NCBI RefSeq assembly: GCF_000739575.1
Contig: NZ_BBJO01000003.1
Location: forward strand, 124,001 to 188,000
Reading direction: 5' to 3'
DNA from: Halobellus rufus
Lineage (GTDB): Archaea > Halobacteriota > Halobacteria > Halobacteriales > Haloferacaceae
Length of the DNA stretch: 64,000 bases
The position numbers and the translations under genes were made by a program. This document shows positions 62,176 to 64,000 of this stretch, piece by piece (the stretch's first letter is position 1; each line of letters starts with the position of its first letter). The notes beneath the pieces were generated by a model. It did no database searches and was not told where the DNA came from. It worked only from the letters and a program-made list of their open reading frames with translations.

Positions 62176-62652
62176 CTACTCTTCGGCCCGTTCGACCCGT
62201 TCGCCCTGATAGGAACCGTCGTAGACGTCGTTGTGCTCGGCTTCAGCGAGGACGAGCTGTGCGACGCGGGCGCCGCGTTCGAGGTGAATCGGGTGGTGCA
62301 CCTGCAGCAGCCCCTCGCCTTTCCCCTCGTAGCCGGCGTCCCAGACCGCGGTGTTGAGCATACAGGAGTTTCGCATCAGCGTCGAGCGGGGGTAGAGGAA
62401 GCCGACGTGGCCCTCGGGGATCGCGATCGTCTCGGCGTACTGGAGGACGTATCCCCCGGGAGAGAGCCGATAGTCGTCGTCCTCGGCCGCGAGGGAGTCG
62501 CGTTCGCCGACGGACTTGTCGTCGACGCCGACGTGGCCCGCCTCGACCTGTTCGAGCACGTCCCCGAGCGTGAGATCCACGCCGTTCGGTTGGACCTGTT
62601 CGTCGTCGATCGCATCGACGTGCCGCGCCACGAATGAACCGGGTCGGTACAT
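62176..62652 (-). CDS. dcd: dCTP deaminase
   Basis: The 158-residue enzyme converts dCTP to dUTP. It shows VQPNGVDLTLGD near 21-32, the YPRSTLMRNS active-site region near 85-95 and WDAGYEGKGEGLLQVHHP near 104-121. It is a little shorter than typical archaeal dcd or dcd-dut (173-200), with a compact C-terminus. The start at 62650-62652 directly precedes the conserved first helix. Confidence 0.9.
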   Translation of the reverse strand: MYRPGSFVARHVDAIDDEQVQPNGVDLTLGDVLEQVEAGHVGVDDKSVGERDSLAAEDDDYRLSPGGYVLQYAETIAIPEGHVGFLYPRSTLMRNSCMLNTAVWDAGYEGKGEGLLQVHHPIHLERGARVAQLVLAEAEHNDVYDGSYQGERVERAEE

Positions 62653-62820
62653 ACCGTGATGGCTCGCGTGCGTGCGCAAAGGGGTGTCGCTCTCGGCGGA
62701 AATCAGCAGCCCTCTCAGGGTGAGAATCCCACAAACCGGTCGACTGCGGCGTGGTTGTTCGTATCGAATTAGGACAAAGTATGTGTATAATGAACATATC
62801 TTTGACCTCAAACACGCGGG

Positions 62821-62830
62821 ATTTATAATC
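62821..62830 (+). promoter_or_regulatory. TATA box of the aconitase gene
   Basis: ATTTATAATC lies 25-34 bp upstream of the ATG at 62855, the best TATA match of the window, predicting a short-leader or leaderless message for this highly expressed TCA-cycle gene. Confidence 0.65.
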
Positions 62831-62854
62831 GTAGACGGCCGATCCTCGGACGTT

Positions 62855-64000
62855 ATGGGACAGACGCTCACAGAAAAGATTCTCGACGATCACCTCGTCG
62901 AGGGTGACCTCGAACCCGGAGAGGAGATCGGGATCGAGATCGACCAGGTACTCGCACAGGACACGACCGGAACGATGGTCTGGCTCCAGTTCGAGGCGCT
63001 GGAGCTCGACGAAGTCCAGACTGAGCTGGCGGCGCAGTACTGCGACCACCAGACGTACCAGTTCGACTTCAAGAACACCGACGACCACCGCTTCCTGCGC
63101 TCCGCTGCAGGAACGTACGGCGCGTACTTCTCCCGCCCGGGCAACGGCATCTGCCACAACGTCCACAAGGAGAACTTCGCCGCGCCCGGCAAGACGCTGC
63201 TCGGCTCGGACTCCCACACGCCGACGCCCGGCGGGCTCGGACAGCTCGCGATCGGTGCCGGTGGGCTGGACATCTCCGTCGCGATGGGCGGCGGCGCGTA
63301 CTACGTCGAGATGCCGGAAGTCGTCAACGTCCGGCTCGAAGGCGAACTCCCCGAGTGGTCCAGCGCGAAGGACGTCATCCTCGAGATGCTGCGACGCCTC
63401 TCCGTGAAGGGCGGCGTCGGCAAGGTCTTCGAGTACACCGGCCCCGGCGTCGAGACGCTCTCGGTGCCCGAGCGGACGACGATCACCAACATGGGCACGG
63501 AGCTCGGCGCGACCTCCTCGATCTTCCCGACCGACGAGAAGACGGAAGACTACCTCGCCCGTCAGGGCCGCGAGGACGAGTACGTCGAACTCTCGCCCGA
63601 CGAGGACGCCGAGTACGCCGACGAGATCGTCATCGACCTCTCGGAGATCGAGCCGCTCGTGGCGATGCCGTCGATGCCCGACAAGGTTGTCCCCGTCCGC
63701 GAGGTCGCGGGCGAGTCCGTCGAGCAGGTCATCGTCGGTTCCTGTACGAACGGCGGCTACGAGGACATCCTCCCGGCCGCGAAGATGCTCGAAGGCCGCG
63801 AGGTCGACATGAAGACCGAGATGATCGTCGCGCCCGGTTCCAAGCAGGCGTCGGAGATTCTCGCCCGCGAAGGCTGGACCGCCGAGATGATGGCGGCCGG
63901 CGTCAACTTCTCGGAGGCGACGTGTGGTGCCTGTATCGGCATCGGCCACGTCCCCGCCTCGGACTCCGTCTCCGTGCGGACGTTCAACCGCAACTTCGAG
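62855..64000 (+). CDS. Aconitate hydratase (N-terminal part; continues beyond window)
   Basis: The first 382 residues of an aconitase are in the window. It binds a 4Fe-4S cluster: the first ligand cysteine is in GSCTNGG (~residue 291), the other two in TCGACIGIGHV (~355). Substrate residues GSDSHTPTPGG occur near 114. The enzyme isomerises citrate and isocitrate in the TCA cycle. The homology continues to the right edge without a stop. Confidence 0.93.
   Translation, partial: MGQTLTEKILDDHLVEGDLEPGEEIGIEIDQVLAQDTTGTMVWLQFEALELDEVQTELAAQYCDHQTYQFDFKNTDDHRFLRSAAGTYGAYFSRPGNGICHNVHKENFAAPGKTLLGSDSHTPTPGGLGQLAIGAGGLDISVAMGGGAYYVEMPEVVNVRLEGELPEWSSAKDVILEMLRRLSVKGGVGKVFEYTGPGVETLSVPERTTITNMGTELGATSSIFPTDEKTEDYLARQGREDEYVELSPDEDAEYADEIVIDLSEIEPLVAMPSMPDKVVPVREVAGESVEQVIVGSCTNGGYEDILPAAKMLEGREVDMKTEMIVAPGSKQASEILAREGWTAEMMAAGVNFSEATCGACIGIGHVPASDSVSVRTFNRNFE

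Noticed and set aside
1-64000. CRISPR arrays, insertion sequences, rRNA genes, replication origin
   Set aside because: No array of spaced repeats, no transposase, no rRNA stretch and no Cdc6/ORB motif cluster could be seen in the window.

Overview
The window is chromosomal DNA of an extremely halophilic archaeon (class Halobacteria, probably order Haloferacales; genus not determinable by eye). The signs are GC-rich coding sequence with G/C-ending codons, very acidic proteins, TATA boxes 25-30 bp from start codons (leaderless messages), archaeal information-processing genes (RPA, aRF1, aIF5B, NOB1, TiaS, PAN, Tfx), archaeal lipid enzymes (CarS, prenyl diphosphate synthase), an A-type ATP synthase and a proton-pumping bacteriorhodopsin. 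Genes are densely packed on both strands with little mobile DNA.

Layout. 1-6.1 kb: a truncated PiT phosphate permease with a small partner, an HTH membrane regulator, a phosphoesterase, a cation diffusion facilitator, threonine aldolase, a DoxX protein and a pair of half-size EamA transporters. 6.1-7.9 kb: tRNA-His with a duplicated 3' end (attachment-site scar), a conserved hypothetical, a frameshifted DUF7344-type gene and a ribbon-helix-helix protein. 7.9-20.1 kb: RPA with its associated protein, a nucleotidyltransferase, Tfx, a TRAM protein, a radical SAM enzyme, a DUF373 protein, prenyl diphosphate synthase and a cluster of cell-surface genes. 20.1-34.6 kb: a quinone-type methyltransferase and the A-ATP synthase genes atpHIKECFAB; then bat, bop, crtY and brp, which make and regulate bacteriorhodopsin and its retinal; then the last ATP synthase gene, atpD. 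34.7-40.7 kb: two tRNA-Asp genes, a CrcB pair, a HerA-like ATPase, TiaS, a frameshifted regulator and a glutaredoxin. 40.8-49.6 kb: an ASST-like protein, a purine permease, GfcR, PyrE, CarS, IlvE, RibB and the RibK/RbkR kinase-regulator. 49.8-64 kb: ArgS, a MinD-like ATPase with a giant acidic tail, aRF1, a CPBP protease, NOB1, aIF5B, arginine decarboxylase, PAN, Dcd and the start of aconitase.

The most striking arrangement is the bacteriorhodopsin/retinal module inside the ATP synthase gene set: the light-driven proton pump, its activator and its chromophore enzymes lie between atpB and atpD, all on one strand. The second is a family of five intergenic palindromic elements (TTTTTGC...GCAAAAA core, CCACC and CTGGACC flanks), each lying 3' of a gene in the same orientation. 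Two are identical over 98 bp. A third sits between two copies of the 3' end of the radical SAM gene. Other points to check are the tRNA-His scar, two single-base frameshifts, a palindrome at the ribK promoter and a bop-type upstream activator site.
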